From Centropus unirufus (taxonomy: Eukaryota > Chordata > Aves > Cuculiformes > Centropidae): 64,000 nt of DNA. Positions 35,606 to 49,100 of this stretch are shown here, one piece after another (position 1 is the stretch's first letter; every line of letters starts with the position of its first letter). Below the pieces are notes generated by a model that worked only from the letters and a program-made list of their open reading frames with translations, ran no database searches and was not told where the DNA came from. Made by a program: the position numbers and the translations under genes. The stretch is taken from NCBI GenBank assembly GCA_013397695.1, contig VYZI01000033.1, positions 908,745 through 972,744 of the forward strand, written 5' to 3'.

Positions 35606-38545
35606 ATGCTTTTAGCTCCGCCATGCTTTGTAGTACCAATACACTGGGACTCTAACCCACTCTGAACAAAACCAGTTTGCATCATAAAGACAGATCTTCC
35701 AAACATTTCTGTGCTGAAGTCTGAATAGAAATACATACAACATCCTTATGTCAGTGATAACGCCTACTTTCTATGGGTTTTTTTCCTCCTTTTCCTTAAT
35801 TTAATCCAAAACCTTTTATTTAATGCAGTTCAAAGCTACTAAGATCCTATGAGTTCTATTTATAACCTATAACTTCTGTTTTGTTTTCATTCAGTTCACA
35901 GAAGCAGCACTTGAAATATCGTAAACTGCATACAAAAAAGGTTGCTGCTAATACTCATGCACTTGGATCTCTGCATTTTTGCCCTCTAGTAAGTTGAGTG
36001 AGAATTTACATGCAATAATTGTAATCCCTGAAGCAACAGAATGGTACTTGCTAAACGTCTTTGAGGTAAAGATGAGTAGGAACAAAGAGATGAGAAGTAA
36101 ACCACAACTATATTAAAATCTGTCACCCAGTACAATGAAAAAAAAGGTGCCCATGACTAAAAATAGACTGAGTGGTCGATATAAAGCATTACACTTCTAA
36201 TCACCTCATACATTTGCATTAGTAGAGTATTTCCTATAGCTATATCCTACACTAAATGCAGATTTAGGAGAGCTGGAAGAAATACTGGTTTGATTTCACA
36301 CATCCTCTGCTCCCAATACTGAAAGACTACCAGCATTTCTTAAAACACTAGAAGAAACACATCTGCTTTACATACCCAGGCCAAAATCCTTATTGTGCCA
36401 TTAAAACTTAGATGTATTTATGAATTGAAGAGGACGACTGGATAAAGGATTAAAAAACTTCAGAGTGCATTCTCTAGCTTTGCCTGAGAATAACAAATTA
36501 AAATACTGTAGATTAGCTGTGGAAGACTAAGTAGACATCAACCTTTTTGGATGTGAATAACCTGCCAAAACAGAAAAAATAATATTCATAGGATGAATTT
36601 AATACAGACACAGTTAAGACTTTTCCTTATAAAAATCATGGAAAATGTGTTTTTGTAATTCGAATTTCAACATGTACACCATTTACTTCAAAGTTTCCAA
36701 CTAACTTCTAAATGTAGGTTATTTACTAAACTGACATCTTCACAACCCAGAAAGTGTAGCTACAACACATTGTAGAGAGCTGCCAGAAAGGAGAAATCAA
36801 TACTCTTCCAGGGAATATAACATTAAATTGTTTTGGGGTACTCCTTTTTAAGTTCTGGACACTAAGTCCGGAAAGCAGTGTTTTACCTCATAAGTCATAG
36901 AATTTCTATTCTATGAATTTACGTCCCAATTTCTTGCACTTAACCTTCACAGCTCTGTAATAGTGATAAAAGCAGATCCCATTTGGTCATTTTCTGACAT
37001 AACTTTGCATAGAAGTTACATGAAAAATACCTGTTTTAAAATATCCCATAGCTACCCAATAGAATCCAGAAACCACCTGAGAAAGGCCAGAAAAACAGTA
37101 TTTCTATGCTTACAGGTCTGATAAACTTCCGAAATCATCACAAAGGGAACTCAGGAATGGGATTGTTTCCAGCTTTTTAAAGGTCAAAGGCAGGGTCCTT
37201 ACACCACCAAACACCATAACAACATAGCCTCAACTTCCCCACAACTCACCTTCAATTCCAAAAGTCTGAGAGTGTGAAAACCACGGTAACAGGCACTTCC
37301 AAAACAGACTCAACAAGATTACCAAACTCATGCAGAATGTGAGTTATTTTCTGCTACAAAAGCCTATCCCCATGACTTGAATCCTTGTTGGTCTTTGGCA
37401 ATTTTTAAAAGCTGTTGCTGATGCAATCATAAGTTGATGTTAACTCACAGCTGCTGGTCCCAGTAACAGCACAGCAAAGCTTTTTCTGTTGGAAATTCCT
37501 AGTCAAGCTGCATATGGACAGAAGATGGAAGTACTCATCATTGGAAAAAGTAGTTCTCAATAGCCAAATCACTATTTAAATCCAGGCAAAGGAGAGCTTT
37601 AAGAAGGTGTTTGAAGAAGGAAAAATAAGGTATTCTGGGGAAGGTGACCTTTCAGATGTAGAAAGAGCAAAGCACAGCAGCACTGATAAGCATGTAAAAA
37701 AGTGAAGGACGGAAACAAAAGATGACCTCTTAGCAGAGAGCTAAGTGTTAAGAGGAACCCGGAGCCACACTAAAATGCAAAAGCTACTCGTCTTTTGATC
37801 AACACAGAAGCAGGTAGGTGGGAACATAGAATGGCACAAGCAAAGCACAGCCAAGTCAGGTTTGCACAGAAGCAGTTTAAATAAACAGGAGCAGGATGAG
37901 ATCAGATTGCCACATTGAAAGGGGTCATGAAGACACACAAGACCCCAGGTGGCGTTTCAGCTGCATAAACTGCATACTGACCTGGATTATACTCTAAATG
38001 TTTGGTGATTCGCGTACTTTGTTGTGGTTTTGTCAGAATGCTCCAATCTCTGGGAACATCTCATACAGTCGCTCAACTGCACCAGTGGAGCTACCTCTAT
38101 CTGACCTTTTTAATTATTATTATTTTAGAGCTAAAAATTAACAACTATGAAGAGCTAAAAGCAACCTGCCCTTAAATCTAAAAATTGCTTTTTACCCCAA
38201 CAAAGCCAAAGTATTTGGTAGATTAAAAACTGTTTGGCATGTAGCTTTTTTGGGTGACCAGAATAGACCTATAACTGATGTTAGGCAGCAGTTTTCACTT
38301 CCAACATCCAGATCTAAAAACTGCATAATAAAGCTTGGTTCAATGCTGGAACTGATCTTGAGTTCCTATTGACTGTTATTTCCACTATGAACCTTTGAAG
38401 TGCCAAAGAAAAAACTACTGGTATTCTGGGGCTAATTTTACCTTCTGTGTAAGATTTAAGCCGTGGCTGACGTAACTCCACTTTCTACGTGCTACCAAGC
38501 AGCTATCCAGCCAATAATACCTGTGATGTGTTAAAAGAATAGGAC
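35606..38545. other. spacer, no gene recognised
   Basis: AT-rich sequence between SLC3A1 and PPM1B with no exon, RNA gene or repeat that I can name. Confidence 0.55.
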
Positions 38546-38549
38546 AAGT

Positions 38550-39795
38550 TTGGGTGCAAGACCATTTCAGGAACCAAAGGCTGCACAAGATCATGGGACC
38601 CGATGGAATACATCCATGGATCCTGAGGGAACTGGCAGATGAAGTCGCTAAGCCACTATCCATCCTATCTGAGGAGTCATGGCAGTCCATTAAAGTTTGC
38701 ACTGACTGGGAAAGGGGAAGAACAACCTCCAGTTTTAATAAAGGAAAAAAAGGAAGACCCAAGGAACTAAAGGACAATCAGTCTCACCTCTGGCGAGATC
38801 ACAGAGGAGATCCTACTGGAAACTGCTGAGGCACACGGAAAATAAGGAGGTGATTGGTGGAAGCCAACATGGCTTCAGATAAGGACAAATCATGCCTGAT
38901 GAATCTGGTTGCCTCGTACAATGGGGGTGCAGCACTGGTGGATAAGGGAAGCGGAACCAACATCACCTACCTGGGCTTGTGGAAAGCATTTGACACTGTC
39001 ACACAAAATTTCTGTCTCTACATTGAGGAGAAAGATTTGGATGAACCCCTCAGTGTATAAAGAACTGGCTGGATGGTTGCACTTAAAGAGTTGTGGTCAA
39101 TAAGTCAAGGTCCTAGTGCAGACCAGTGATGAGCAGCATTCCTCAGGGGTCAGCACTGGGACCAGTGCCGTTTAAAATCTTTCTTGCAGACATGAACAGT
39201 GGGATTGAAGGCACCCTCAACAAGTTTGCCAATGATATGAAGTCAACACACTGGAAGGAATGGATGCCATCAAGAGGGACCTTGACAAGCTTGAGAGGAA
39301 AGCATAGAATGGATTGAGATCTGCCCTGAAGAGAAGGACTTGGAGGTGCTGGTGGAGGAGATGCTCAACATCAGCCAGCAATGCGCCCTTGCAGCCCAAA
39401 AAGCCAACAATACCTTGGGCTGCATCAAAACAGGTGTGACCAGCGGGTCAAGGGAAGTGATTCCTCCCCCCTACTCTGCTCTCACAAGACCCTACCTGGT
39501 TACTACATTCAACTCTGGGGGCCTCCAATTTATGGAGGACATAGACCTGTTGATGCAAGTCCAGAGGAGGGCCACGAAGATGATCAGAGGGCTGGAGCAC
39601 CTCCCTTATGAGGACAGAGAAGACGGTTGACGTAGTTTACATTAGAGAAAGCCCGAAGGAAAACTTAGAGCAGGCTTCCAGCACTACAGGAAAGATGGAC
39701 TTTTCATCAGGGAGCATAGGAATAGGATGAGGGTTAACAGTTTTAAGCTAAAAAAGGGTCCCTTCCAAACCAAACCATTCTATGAATTGATCTCT
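38550..39795 (+). mobile_element. CR1 LINE with degraded reverse transcriptase
   Basis: Longest CR1 piece in the window, sense on the plus strand. Pieces of ORF2 read G-P-D-G-I-H-P-W-I-L-R-E-L-A-D-E-V (about 38600), then L-W-K-A-F-D-T-V, then I-P-Q-G-S-A-L-G-P, and further on Q-C-A-L-A-A-Q-K-A-N-N and R-R-A-T-K-M-I-R-G-L-E-H. The frame shifts several times. The catalytic F-A-D-D box reads F-A-N-D (39225-39236), and tens of codons are missing after it. The element ends at attctatgaattga. It is dead and fixed. Confidence 0.94.
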
Positions 39796-41369
39796 TGCCT
39801 ATTTACAGTCAAGAGTTTGGATTTTTTTTTTTTTAACTCCTTCACCTAAACATCAGCATCAGATTCACATAAGGACCATGAACAGGCCTGGTATTTTGGC
39901 CAAGTCCTGCAAAGGTTCACACGAAGGCTCAAATAAGCACACAAAGATCCAGTCTATTAAGACAAAACTCTCGTTGTAGTTAGCTTTTCATGTGAGCCTT
40001 TTGAGAAGGTCAGGATGACACCACTTAGATTTGCTTCCATTTCTTTATTCCCTAATTCATTTAACACATGAATGAAAATAAATTAAAAGAAGTCTTTATT
40101 TTCCTCAAGATAATTAGAAAGCAGATTTGAGAACTGACACAGACTACTTGGTCTCTGTTACAGAAGTCATAAAAACGGAGAGAAGAAAAGAATCAAACTG
40201 AATTTGACATGTCAGAAAGGCCTGAGGTGGAAGAGAGACTCCCCATTCCCAGTCTTCTACAGAAATATCTTTATGTTAGTTACCAGGTAGCAGCATAATT
40301 AAGAGAATGCAATTTTAAAAACAAGCATGAAAATTGATGGGTTATGACATACAATAAAATACATCAACAAATTTTAACAATCATTAAGACATTTCACAAC
40401 TAAGAATACAAGTTCAAAAGCACAGGGTTTGGTTTTTTTTCCAGGCTGCTGAAATCTGAACCGTATTTTAATTAAACTAAAAAACACAGTAAGAGTTCTG
40501 AACCCAGTGGATGCTGGAATGGAAAATAGTGCTAATTTAGAGGAAAAAATAAGAAAAAAAAAGAGGTGTTGATGTCAATTATCTTGTACCTGTGCAAGCT
40601 ACAGGTCTTCGCTTTAGAGAACTTGAGTGCATGTTTCACCTCCATACAATAAAAATGTAAACCCTTCTATTTCAGTGAGACTATCCACATGGTCTATTAA
40701 TTCACACGTGTTCATAGGACTGGAGCCTATAGAGTACAGGAACTCTTACCAATGGAACAAGGTATGACAATTGCAATTCGTGAGGCAAGCACACAGGGAT
40801 TACATGCTGCACAAACAGATCCAACAAAAAAGTTGAAAATCAGCTTCTTGATTAAAGAAGTGTCCAGGTTTTTCATAAATATACCCATTCCTCAGTAACA
40901 CAAAGTATCCAGACAGGTTGCTACCAAGTCATATCAATAACATGGAGAACAGCGAGTAAGAGTATTAATGTGAGTTAGTATTAGAGAAATAGCCAAATCA
41001 TTGTATGAAAGTAAACTTTCCGGGTCTAACCTCGGATCTTAAAGACAGTTCAAGAAGTGACTTGACTAAAAAGTCAAGTTTAATCTGAATTTTTAGGCTT
41101 TAAATGCTCTCCCATAGCTCACTCCAGTTGAGCTTCAGGTTGATTTACCCTAAAAGCTCTACATATTGGTTGCACTCTTCTGTCTCCCAGAAAAACCCAC
41201 TTGGAGACTTCCAGCTAATTGTGACCAAGGGCCACATTCAGTACCGAACAAAGCCAAGTCCATCACTAAGGGACACCTCATAAGAGGCTATTACCCTTTT
41301 TACAAAGAACGCTTGCATCTTCTGGATTAATCCTTCTCAAGAAAATATAAACATATGGCACTGTTTTAG
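39796..41369. other. spacer or distal PPM1B 3' UTR
   Basis: AT-rich, with no coding region. Minus-strand AATAAA signals are at 40044-40049 and 40095-40100. This may be the far 3' UTR of the PPM1B short-tail transcript or its 3' flank. Confidence 0.4.
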
Positions 41370-43159
41370 CAATCCTTTATTGAAGATAACAAGTTGGTTA
41401 TGTTCACTGTATTGTATGAAACATCACAATATCATACTGGGAAGGTACTATCAGTACAGGGTTGGACCAGAGCGGACAGTCTGAACAATAAACCATTTTG
41501 CGTTCTTCATTCCCTATCTTTTAACAACCCCCCAAAAAAACGGTAAAGGGACAAATACCTGTTAACATCATCATTTAGAACACTTTTAACTTACAAGGCT
41601 AAAATCTAATGAATAAATAAAATATACTGTGGCAATAATCCTCTCTAGACCAAAAAAAAAAAAAAATAAAATTAGATACACAGTGAATCAAAATGACTGG
41701 GAAAGCTGGCCTTCGGCACCAGTATGAAAAAGCATGTGGTTTTTTTTTTTTTACAGACTCACCATGGGGATAAAGTTACAGAAAAATACCATGAATTCCA
41801 TTTCACACAAAACCAGTTGATGACTGTCATTAGCTTAAAACTACACACAAGGGCAATTACATCCTTGCTGAAACACAGTTTAAACAAATAGGAAAATGTT
41901 TACAAGGCATCCACAGCATGTAAATCATGTACAGATGGATACATTCATTGTTTCCCCTCCCCAATAGCTTTTATTTTAGATAAATACTTTACTCTTCCCC
42001 ATTTTCAGCATTTACTGGACTCATTACATGCACAACTCAAAGAAGTCAGAAAAAAAGTCAAGGTTATTGCAAAAATAGAATTAAACTAAGAATCTTCAAG
42101 TACCTTACATGACAGCCACTCTGTACCATGCCCATTGCTTATAAAATGAAAGGTCGTTGAACCCATGAAAATATCTCTAATATTTTCTTAATTTAAAATA
42201 GATAATTTTAAGTGTATTTATAGTAATCTCAAAGTGATAATTTGAACTTTGAAAATAATGCAAACAATTAAAAATTATACCCATATTACACAAGACTTCT
42301 GTCTATCTTAAGCTGAAAAAAATCAAAAACTATAGAAAACCACATATAGAACAAAAAATAATCACAATTTACATTATAATAAAGGCAAATTTTCAGCATT
42401 TTTTTTAAAAAAAAACTTGCAGCTGTGAGAGATGTCAAAGCAAGTCACTACTAACTAAATTTATCAGTTTGGTTTTAAAAGATTCTCCTCTAGCAAGAGT
42501 TTAAGGGTGTGTTGTACACATGCGTAAAATTCTTACTGGTTTTAGATGCCTAGAATCTTCATATATTATTGCCAAATACACTTATCTTCAAGCAAGCAGT
42601 AGGCAACATATCACAATTTGGACACCGCAGGGAAACCTAACGGTCTGGTAATACAGGTAAAACTGGAAAATTAAAAAAAAATAAAAACAAACACATCTGA
42701 TAGCATAGTGCCCAATTGAAATTACTTCCAAGCCACAGAGCTGCAAAGCCTTCCAACTCGGTGAAGAGAAATAAGTAACATCTCAATTACTTGTGCTCGC
42801 TCACGCGCTGCGCGTTTCCTTTAGCCATGGTGTGTCTTCAGGGCACACCTACCATCCCACGCGCCTCAGGGACCTGCTGAGAGAATCCTTCCTTCCTTCC
42901 TTTTGAGGGCCAAAGTTCATTACGGATGTAATCAGTATGCCTGAGGTTGGTAAAAATACTGCAGTACAGGCAATGCTAAGAGTGGCAAGATCAGAAACAC
43001 AAAAATGAACAAATGATGGAAAAAATCTAATATCTTTCTGCCCATTTCACAAAATGTTGGAAATCCACCAGAATTTTTCCCTTGTATTGAAGAAAATGGA
43101 TTTAAAAGGTTTTTTTTTCCCCCTTTCAGAATCAAAAGCATTTTAGTAGATTTGTAAGG
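41370..43159 (-). other. PPM1B: probable PPM1B 3' UTR (short-tail transcript)
   Basis: Directly downstream of the TAG at 43160-43162, with no coding capacity, AT-rich and full of ATTTA-like runs. AATAAA on the minus strand occurs at 41970-41975 and 41376-41381. The 3' limit is a guess. Confidence 0.45.
42887..42902. repeat. (CCTT)n microsatellite
   Basis: Four head-to-tail CCTT units in the probable PPM1B 3' UTR. Confidence 0.8.
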
Positions 43160-43189
43160 CTACCACGGATCTTCTAGATCTCCAGCACC
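43160..43189 (-). CDS. PPM1B: PPM1B alternative last exon, short tail GAGDLEDPW
   Basis: A strong acceptor (ctcctcttcttttcctgtAG) is followed by nine codons G-A-G-D-L-E-D-P-W and TAG at 43162-43160. This is the known end of the short mammalian PPM1B isoform. Its phase fits the exon ending ...R-E-N-E-G. Confidence 0.93.
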   Translation of the reverse strand, partial: GAGDLEDPW

Positions 43190-46100
43190 CTACAGGAAAA
43201 GAAGAGGAGAATTATTACTACTCACCAATGCAAATGGAAACATTTTGATGCACTTTGGATTTCAGTGGCATAATTAAGCAGAGCACTAGCGTAAGGCAGA
43301 TGACACTTCCCCCTTTTTCCATACCTGCACACTTCCACACGCAAGCATTCTCTGTTCCTCAACTTCATGAGGGAATTCGCTTTCACGAAACATGAACTCA
43401 GTAAAGCTGCTATAGCATAAAAACAAACATTGTCTAAAACTGCACTAAATCACAGCTATCAATAGATGCTACTTCTATGGGCTACCGAAAAAAGAATAAA
43501 GTCTATAAAATACTAAGGAACTTGGCTCTTCAGGTATTCTGGTCCACAAGAAATTCCCACAGGCTCTTTTTCATTAAGGCAGTGACATCAGTACCTATTT
43601 TGAACAATATTTTTGGGCAAGTGTTATATCATGAAGTGACTTCTGACACAAGAATTCCAGATTTAACTCATCAGCAGACTATTCACCACCACTGTAAATT
43701 CCTAGTATTGTTGCTGATCCGCTCAAATGCACGTATATAGATGAGTCGTGCAACAAAAGACAGGGAAAATAGTTGGGAAAGGGGTAGAATAGCAAGCTCA
43801 TTTATACAGCTGATGTTTACTGTGAACCTGAGAAATGTTGCCTGAATACAGGGTTATGAAGATTGCAAACCCCAAAATTACTCAAATATTTGTAGCAACT
43901 AATGAATATCGTGATGAGTTTGTAGTGAAAGCTATGGGAAGTTTCTAATCATGTCAGAGTGCAGCGTTTTGGGGGAAGTTCATTACTTGCTTAAAAGAGT
44001 CAATATGCATACAGGTATTATTCCACAGCATATTCTTTATTTTGACTTAAACACAATTTCTTAGAACTCGACACTAGGTTCTAAAACTAAGTACAGGTTT
44101 TTTTCTGAATATATGTTATGCTACAACCTGGAAGGTAATATTACAGTCATCTAGAAAACAGGTATTTATGATGAACAGTGGATACAATCTAAATTGGAAA
44201 AAAAACAAAACACATTTCATGAAGAATACGTAACAGCCTAGAATAGCTTTTGTAATTTAATTGTAAAATAAACTATACAAGATTCAAATACAAACATGCA
44301 GAATATAATGCTGGGGGCAAAAAAAAAAAAGCCCTGAAGAATTTGTATAATTCAATTAATTTGCACAAAAGGTACAATTAAATTGTTAATTATTTTACAA
44401 TTAACAAACAGATACCAGCAAAATTATTATTTAAGAGTGTACTTACAAGATAAAGTTTTAAAGTTTATTTTTGCATCAGCATGTTAGATTCTTGTTGCTG
44501 TGTCGCAGGATTTAAACAAAACCCCTCAAAATCTGAAGTGAGAAGCTAACTGCTGCTACACAACATTAGCTGCAGTTACTATAATAAACGATAGCAGTTC
44601 ACCTCCAAGGAAAAAACCAGCTTAAACAATCTGCACAAATAACTCAAGTAAAACCAAACAGAACTCTCTGATGAAGGTGACAAGTGTTGAAATATAAACA
44701 GAGGACAACGCACCATGTGAAGCAGAGTGTAAGATGTGCTACGTAAAACATTACGTCTGTTTATCACTTATTCATCCCTGAATCTTCGTTTGAGCTCCTT
44801 ATTTCAGCCAAGGTGACTCCCAGATTCTGTGTGGCTGTCTGGTACAGGATCACTGGGTCCAGTATGAGTATCTGAAGTAGATGCTGCAGCTGATTCAGAA
44901 GTGACCTCTTCTCCCTGCATCTTAACTAGCCTGTAACTAGTCAGCATCTCTTCCAGGAGGTGGCGGTAGTTCCCCCTACGATTAATTCTCATTTGCCTGA
45001 GCGCTTGCACCAATTTTCCCTGTCTTCCACTTCCCTCGGCTCCGCCAGGGTCCTTGTTTTAAGATTCAAGACCCCAAAAATCAGTAGTTAAACTACGATA
45101 TTTTTCTAACGACATTAAAAAAAGCAACAAACAATTTTTCTGACAAAACACCAGCTTTTCTCTATTTAAATCAAAACCACCTTATTAGCAGCATACATCT
45201 TAAGAGAACTATGATACACATTAGTCTATTTTATACAACAATAACTTAAGAAACAATACCTATTATAGCAGCATTTTTAACGAATTCACTTTATTTTCGG
45301 TGAGACAATGTCAATATGGTGGTACCTCCTCCCAGGTTAACTCCATCTCGGCTCAAATTGCCTCTTAATGAATACAGCTGCCCCACAGCCGTGGTCAGTT
45401 GTTGACAGTGAACAATTTTGAAAAGTTAAGCTTCTTTAGGCATTAGATCAGTATTTTATTTGTGAATTTTTGCAAAGCCAACAGCAATACAGTCCTGTGA
45501 AAAAACTTACTGAAGAGCATAAGTAACCACTGCTTGAAGCTTGGTCAAAGCATCACATCAAAACAATCGCTCCAAGTGTTTTGGAAAGTGATCCTCCTAT
45601 GTTCAAGGCTGATTTTTGCATGCATGGGCTTGCAATGAAAGAGATGCGCGGCTACTTATCAGCGCCAGGAATGGTGGTGTTTTAACAAGGCAAGGCGCTG
45701 TTTTTGGCAGATGTGCATATGGGCTAGAAAAATTAGGAGGTCGAGCAGCTATTTTAGAGTAAAATCTAGCAAGCCAAAGCACAAAGCCTGAGTAATAAGC
45801 ACTAGAACACTACAAAGGAACAGGGGTTTCCTCTGCAAACTGCCCGCTTGGCTACAAGCCTGCGGTTGAGAAAATTGGATTTTTTTTATTCTGCAATAGA
45901 TTTGCACATCTATTACAGTGCTGAAACTGATAGTAGATTTTTGACTTTGAAGTGCTAAAGCAGCACTGTTGCTTTAGGGTAATAGTAAATTTTTAATTAT
46001 TAATATCTATGATATTATCAATCTAGGCAAATGGAACTCTGTCTCTAGAAGCCGGTAGATTTTGCAATATATCAGAGACAAAACCCAGACTGCCTTTTTT

Positions 46101-49100
46101 CTCATGCTGACCTCATTTTATTATCATCTACTCCAAAAGCTTCGTAAACTACATGTATTGCAGCCACTCATTTACAAGCTTAATACCAGCATTAAGAGCA
46201 TCTTAGTTCAGTAGGATTTTGGATACTGTAATGTTCCTAGAATAGAAGCCCCAAGACTGATTAGAACAGTCCAAATTAAAAAGGGGACAATTTTACCACG
46301 AAAATGAATGTTACTACAGATAATGCTATCCTTCTAAGCTTAATTTGTTCCACAGAGACATCCTTCCTCTGTGGTTTGCCAATATTAGTTTGAGATTTTG
46401 ACTCCCATGCACTAGGGTTTTCATATCGCGACAGTTCTCCAGGAGCCCTGTGAGCAGAAGCAAGTTAAAGGAGGTGGCTTTAAAGAATGAAGTGGGACTA
46501 GTTTAATGCCTTGAGCTCAAAGTTATTCAAACTCAGGGCATCAGGATGATGCTCCAGGTGCATCCTATTTCTTAGGTTTTGACCAAACCCCCTCTATTTA
46601 TATTCTTTATATAAAATTCTTCATATTTATTCTTTGTATTCTAGCTAATATTAAACAAGGCAGCATACCTGATGAATTCAGTTTTTTTTAAAGAACATCT
46701 AAATTCCATAACTTCTCCAGTGCATTAGTTTTGTTCTGAGGTTGACATTAGCAAACACGCACCCTCAATCTCCACATTTCACAATATGCAGAGCATTAAA
46801 CATTCTTTTTGCAGATTGAAGTGAATACTTTTGCTCCCACGCAACACTGAAGAGTAAAAGTGATATCATAGCAGCTCTGAGAGTCCTAAACAATTCAAAC
46901 GCAATAGGAATCAAAATAACAGTGCTGTTAGCATTTAATATTCAAACTCCCATTCAGCTTTGCTTTGCACCTTGTTTGTTGGCAGGCCAATTTGGGCTAC
47001 CCTCATCTGCCTCAGTGCTAGCAGACAAGGAACAGTAGGGTGCACATACACTATCATATAGATTTCTCTAATGATGTCTGGCTAGAAGAGGCCCCTGAAA
47101 ACTATGATTACTGTGTAAGTTAGCATCTGTCTTCCTTTATGTTCTCATTCAACTTCGTGCTACAGTAAGAATAAATCTTTGCTAGCTATATTTACTATGA
47201 GCACTCAATTTTTACACAATTTCTGCTCTGTTAAATTACATATATAGAAAGGGCCGTGACTTATTAGGGACAGGATTTAAAGTGTTGAAGGGTGTCAAAA
47301 TGTTGTCCATTTACATTCCTAAAATAATCTGTAGCAGCCCTTCATGACAAATGATTTGATTTAGCGAAGTGCCAGAGTACAGCACAAGTAAAAGTAAGGG
47401 AGAAACATGATTAGCTTCAAAAAAGGTGCTCAAACACAGCTTTAAACAAACACCACTGAAGCTATCAACACAGCCACTGTAATTTTAACATTGTTCCTTG
47501 TGTTTAAGGATACAGATGCAGCCAAGTTACCTGCTTGGATAGTAGCCTCCGAATCTTAGGAACACAAAAAAGATAGTTGAGGAAGTAGAACCTTGAGAGT
47601 AATACTTCAATATGTTAACTAGAGCACCAAGCATAGTGGTATTGTAACATTATAGGGATATCAATTATTTAGCTATGAAGAAGTTCTTTCAAGATCTGAA
47701 AGCACCAAACCTTAGTACACAACAGATTGCTATGATTTCACTTGCACTTGTAAAGGCACAAGCCACCACCTTTGCAGTCTGCTCAAACACTGGCAAAGCT
47801 GCTCTGTGTGAACCCTCCACGGTGCTCTCTCCAACCATTCCGGATTTTCACAATACTTGTAATTCTGCTGAAATGCCTAAAAGAAAAAGTACTTCTGCCT
47901 GCTACACTCTCAAGTCACATTCCTGATCTCTGAACACTGCTGTAGTATGGATTCTTTCACTCCTCAGTCTCTACAATACAAAACACATCCTTATTTAGTC
48001 TTAATGTTAAAGATCATTGGATAATGCACATGGGAAGAACTGGAAGAAGTTACTCTACAATCAGTCAGCTTTGAATGCAAAAGAATTCTAAGCACTAAAC
48101 TAACTGAAACCTTTACAGTGCTGAGTAAAATTGAAGCTAACCTAGAAAATACTTCCTTGGTTTTAATTTATGTACCAAGAAATTCTTTGCAATGCTATTA
48201 TGATCTGGTTCACAGTCACTCAGGGTAACCAGTTTAAATTGTTCAATGTTGAAAAGAACAGTTTTTAGAAGGAAGTTATATTCTAGGTTGCAAAAGGTAA
48301 TAAGGTTGGTTTGGGTTGCTTTTGTGGAACTTGGCATTTTTGAAAATTTTTTACTCATGCATTAAAATTTTAGCAATTAATTACATTATGATTATGTCGA
48401 CGTAAAAAAATTGCTTTCAACCTTACATAAGATCATCAGATGGAAGTGACTGCCAGAGGCAGCCTCCTCAACTAGTAGGAGCAGTTTTCTGCACTATGCC
48501 CACGTACACACTTAAATACACACCAAGAAAGATTCTCAAGTGCAAGTCAGTGCCCCTTTGTGCTCTGCAGACTCAGCACCTGTGTCTGCAGCTCTTCTAG
48601 TATGAAGATCTGCTCTTGCTTCACAGAAGTTTATAATGGGGGCCTTATTAGTTAGATTTCAGTCTCACATGGAAATGTCACCATTTGGATGATGCACTGC
48701 ATATTTCCTTCCTACCTTAGCTTCCTGTTTACAAGTCAGATGTGTAGCAACATTATCGCCATGTGGAGACTGTGGAGAGTCTGAGGTTGAGTAACTGAAC
48801 AGCTTCCTTCCCTTTTACCTCTTCTCGTGTTCTAGAGTATTCAGTTCAAAAGACTAAGATCACCACAGAGATACCTGGAACTGAGTAAAACTAGTGAGGA
48901 AGTGGTGCTTTCATCCCCTCAGAGAAAAGGCTCACTGAATTCACCCACTTGAAGGACACTAAGAACAATTCTGGCTCACTAGGAAAGCACAAACAGGAAT
49001 TGCATCCTTCACCTGGTGGTGCATACTCCCCTGAGCCAGAATCACTTAAGGAGGCAAAGAAGACAAAGTACTGACCGGCAAAGGACATCTTACCACGAGA

